Source: Fulvivirgaceae bacterium JP3-4
Lineage (GTDB): Bacteria > Bacteroidota > Bacteroidia > Cytophagales > Cyclobacteriaceae
Assembly: GCA_029309925.1 (NCBI GenBank)
Contig: JARKND010000005.1
Location: 62,001 to 126,000, forward strand
DNA: 64,000 bases
Reading direction: 5' to 3'
The notes beneath the pieces were generated by a model, which was given only the letters and a program-made list of their open reading frames with translations, did no database searches and had not been told where the DNA came from. Shown in pieces: positions 61,826 through 64,000 of this stretch. Position numbers and translations under genes: made by a program. Numbering within the stretch: the first letter of the stretch is position 1; every line of letters begins with the position of its first letter.

Positions 61826-63403
61826 TTAATTATATCTGCTTGCGAGATCCTGGGCAACTTTCTTAATAGTAGCTACGTCAGCGTCTTCAAACTTGCCTGC
61901 ACGAAGGTTGTCAAGCACTTGCTTGTGACTTCCGCGCATCAGCTCCGTAAATTCCTTTTCAAACTGACGAACCTTGTTCACAGGAACTTTATCCATGAAA
62001 CCACGAGTCGATGCAGTGATGATTGCAACCTGCTCCTCAACCGGAACCGGTGCATACTGATCCTGCTTCAGGATCTCTGTATTTCTTCTACCGCGCTCGA
62101 TAGTAAGCTTTGTCGCAGCGTCAAGATCAGAACCGAATTTCGCGAAAGCTTCAAGTTCGCGGAACTGAGCCTGGTCAAGCTTCAGCGTACCAGCAACTTT
62201 CTTCATTGACTTGATCTGAGCAGAACCGCCCACGCGTGATACCGAGATACCAACGTTGATCGCAGGACGGATACCTGAGTTGAACAGGTTTGTTTCAAGG
62301 AAGATCTGACCGTCAGTGATTGAGATCACGTTAGTCGGAATGTATGCAGAAACATCACCTGCCTGAGTTTCGATGATTGGAAGCGCAGTCAATGAGCCAC
62401 CACCTTTTACCAAATGCTTGATAGAAGCAGGAAGGTCGTTCATGTTCTTTGCGATGCCATCGTTGTTGATGATCTTCGCAGCTCTCTCCAGAAGACGAGA
62501 GTGAAGGTAGAACACGTCACCAGGATAAGCTTCACGTCCAGGAGGTCTTCTCAGAAGAAGAGATACTTCGCGGTAAGCAACGGCCTGCTTGGAAAGGTCA
62601 TCATAAATAACGAGCGCTGGTCTTCCAGTGTCACGGAAGAATTCACCGATCGCTGCACCTGTGAAAGGCGCAAAGAACTGCATCGGAGCCGGATCTGAAG
62701 CAGAAGCCGCAACGATAACAGTGTATGGCATTGCGCCAGCTTTCTCCAACGCTGCAGCTACGTTAGCTACAGTCGAGTTCTTCTGGCCGATAGCCACATA
62801 GATACAAAGAACTGGCTGACCTTTTTCGTAAAATTCTTTTTGGTTAACGATCGCATCGAGTGCCACGGCAGTCTTACCTGTCTGGCGGTCACCGATGATC
62901 AACTCGCGCTGACCACGTCCGATCGGAATCATCGAGTCGATCGCCTTGATACCGGTTTGCAACGGTTCGTTTACTGGCTGACGGAAGATTACGCCAGGAG
63001 CTTTTCTTTCCAATGGCATTTCATAAAGCTGACCTGCGATAGGACCTTTTCCATCCACGGGATTTCCAAGTGTATCCACAACACGGCCAAGCATTCCATC
63101 ACCAACTTTTACAGAGGCGATCTGTCCGGTGCGTTTTACCGTTGCACCTTCACGGATATCTTTATAGTCACCGAGCAATACGGCACCTACGTTGTCTTCT
63201 TCAAGGTTAAGAACCAATCCCTTAAGACCGGTTTCAAATTCGATCAGCTCACCAGCCTGTGCCTGGGATAAACCGTAAACACGTGCTACACCATCACCGA
63301 CTGTCAATACAGTACCGACTTCTTCGAGTTCGGCTTCGGTGCGTGCTTGCGAGAGTTGCTCGCGGAGGATTGCTGATACTTCTTCTGGTCTGATCTCTGC
63401 CAT
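61826..63403 (-). CDS. atpA: ATP synthase F1 alpha subunit
   Basis: A 525-residue alpha subunit. The Walker A motif is [10 protein letters not shown] (about 171-180) and the signature [14 protein letters not shown] (about 370-383) is complete. [20 protein letters not shown] and [20 protein letters not shown] are the conserved catalytic-interface regions. With beta it forms the hexameric F1 head; the alpha sites are non-catalytic. Length and order are standard. It follows atpH by 12 bp and is followed by atpG after 62 bp on the same strand. Confidence 0.98.
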   Translation of the reverse strand: MAEIRPEEVSAILREQLSQARTEAELEEVGTVLTVGDGVARVYGLSQAQAGELIEFETGLKGLVLNLEEDNVGAVLLGDYKDIREGATVKRTGQIASVKVGDGMLGRVVDTLGNPVDGKGPIAGQLYEMPLERKAPGVIFRQPVNEPLQTGIKAIDSMIPIGRGQRELIIGDRQTGKTAVALDAIVNQKEFYEKGQPVLCIYVAIGQKNSTVANVAAALEKAGAMPYTVIVAASASDPAPMQFFAPFTGAAIGEFFRDTGRPALVIYDDLSKQAVAYREVSLLLRRPPGREAYPGDVFYLHSRLLERAAKIINNDGIAKNMNDLPASIKHLVKGGGSLTALPIIETQAGDVSAYIPTNVISITDGQIFLETNLFNSGIRPAINVGISVSRVGGSAQIKSMKKVAGTLKLDQAQFRELEAFAKFGSDLDAATKLTIERGRRNTEILKQDQYAPVPVEEQVAIITASTRGFMDKVPVNKVRQFEKEFTELMRGSHKQVLDNLRAGKFEDADVATIKKVAQDLASRYN

Positions 63404-63415
63404 GGTATATCGAGA

Positions 63416-63976
63416 TTAAAATTCTTTGATATAAGGGTTCTGACTAAATTTAACTTTCAATGCTTTGAGCTTGTTGCTCAACGATGCGTCTATCTGACGA
63501 TCGCCAACCTTCAACACGAATCCACCGATCATGGAAGGATCAACCTTCTCGATCAGCTCGACCTGCTTCAGGTTGCTGTATTTTTTTACAAGGCCTTCAA
63601 ACTCTGCACGCAGCGCGGCATCCAATGGAGTTGCTGACGTTACGGTAGCTTTGCTGATGCCTTTGTATTCGTTGTATTGATTATGGAATTCCTTCGCGAT
63701 AGCAGGCAACAATGGCTCACGATTTTTGCGGGTGATAATGTCGAAGAATGACATTGTCAGGCTGTGAACCTTGCCTTTAAAAATTGCTGAGAGGATCGCA
63801 GACTTTTTGTCGTGAGGAATTACCGGGTTGCGCAGCATCAATGCGAAGTTCTTGTTCTCATCAACGGTCTTGCTGAAGAACAACATGTCGTTATGAACAT
63901 TGTCCAATGCCTTCTGCTCGATGGCGAGACCCAACAATGATTTAACGTATCGCGATGCGGCTTTTGAGTCTACCAT
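63416..63976 (-). CDS. atpH: ATP synthase F1 delta subunit
   Basis: A 186-residue delta subunit (OSCP), part of the peripheral stalk that joins F1 to Fo. It begins SKAASRYVKSLLGLAIEQKA and has the typical VIPHDKKSAILSAIFKGKVH in the N-terminal helical domain. The C-terminal domain contains KYSNLKQVELIEKVDPSMIGGFVLK-like sequence (VDPSMIGGFVLKVGDRQIDAS), the OSCP signature. It lies 12 bp before atpA and 1 bp after a probable atpF stop, the standard Bacteroidota order. Confidence 0.96.
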   Translation of the reverse strand: MVDSKAASRYVKSLLGLAIEQKALDNVHNDMLFFSKTVDENKNFALMLRNPVIPHDKKSAILSAIFKGKVHSLTMSFFDIITRKNREPLLPAIAKEFHNQYNEYKGISKATVTSATPLDAALRAEFEGLVKKYSNLKQVELIEKVDPSMIGGFVLKVGDRQIDASLSNKLKALKVKFSQNPYIKEF

Positions 63977-63977
63977 C

Positions 63978-64000
63978 TTAATTCGTCTTAAGATCTTTCA
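63978..64000 (-). CDS. atpF: Probable ATP synthase Fo subunit b (last codons only)
   Basis: The minus strand reads KDLKTN then TAA, ending 1 bp before the atpH start. A short KDLK-type basic tail and this position directly before atpH fit the end of subunit b. Only six codons are visible, so the call rests mainly on conserved gene order. Confidence 0.45.

Noticed and set aside
1-64000. Search for tRNA, rRNA, defence systems, prophage or integrase genes
   Set aside because: No tRNA cloverleaf, rRNA sequence, restriction-modification, toxin-antitoxin, integrase or transposase gene was recognised in any gap or frame.

Overview
The window is a chromosomal stretch of a member of the Bacteroidota, most likely a Cytophagales-type bacterium. 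The main evidence is a TonB-dependent receptor followed by two DUF4249 lipoproteins, two proteins with type IX secretion (T9SS) C-terminal sorting domains, bacillithiol genes (bshC, ytxJ), a fused E1 alpha/beta 2-oxoacid dehydrogenase, and -7 elements of the TAnnTTTG type. It looks like ordinary, densely packed core genome. I see no phage, complete insertion sequence, CRISPR array, rRNA or tRNA.

Left part (1-20.2 kb): the 3' part of bshC is translationally coupled to a 5-formyltetrahydrofolate cyclo-ligase gene. A minus-strand operon then encodes an STN-type TonB-dependent receptor, two tandem DUF4249 lipoproteins and an MG2-like protein. Next come aguB-aguA (agmatine to putrescine), gltB-gltD (glutamate synthase) with a terminator between the two pairs, and an M16 peptidase-ispF-mnmD operon.

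Middle part (20.5-33.3 kb): this is the most accessory-looking section. It holds the fused E1, an 886-residue very basic secreted repeat protein overlapping ytxJ, a convergent OsmC gene and a predicted envelope protein. A frameshifted DUF6970-like lipoprotein gene follows, then a two-gene module (an FGE-fold protein without the catalytic cysteines, plus a GGxNDGF-repeat protein with a T9SS-like tail). ChrA, a 2-oxoglutarate oxygenase and a Tat-exported superoxide dismutase end the section. Intergenic DNA here is rich in imperfect inverted repeats.

The 33.4-45.4 kb part is one long minus-strand block. A SpoIIE phosphatase, a STAS protein and an anti-sigma-type ATPase form a partner-switching module that runs directly into three SurA/PpiC-type periplasmic folding factors. 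Upstream of the phosphatase, and ended by its own terminator, lies a 1605-residue T9SS-exported repeat protein.

Right part (45.5-64 kb): guaB with a well-formed Bacteroidota promoter, rlpA, a TauE/SafE permease, a NadR-like kinase coupled to an MFS exporter and a DUF2721 protein, and a decayed partial copy of the DUF2721 gene. After these come a Tat-exported PLP enzyme, hemH, a GNAT-like protein coupled to a multi-PAS histidine kinase, a DUF1905 protein, an HTH regulator and a methyltransferase/UbiA-like pair. The window ends with the atpG-atpA-atpH part of the ATP synthase operon and the last codons of a probable atpF.
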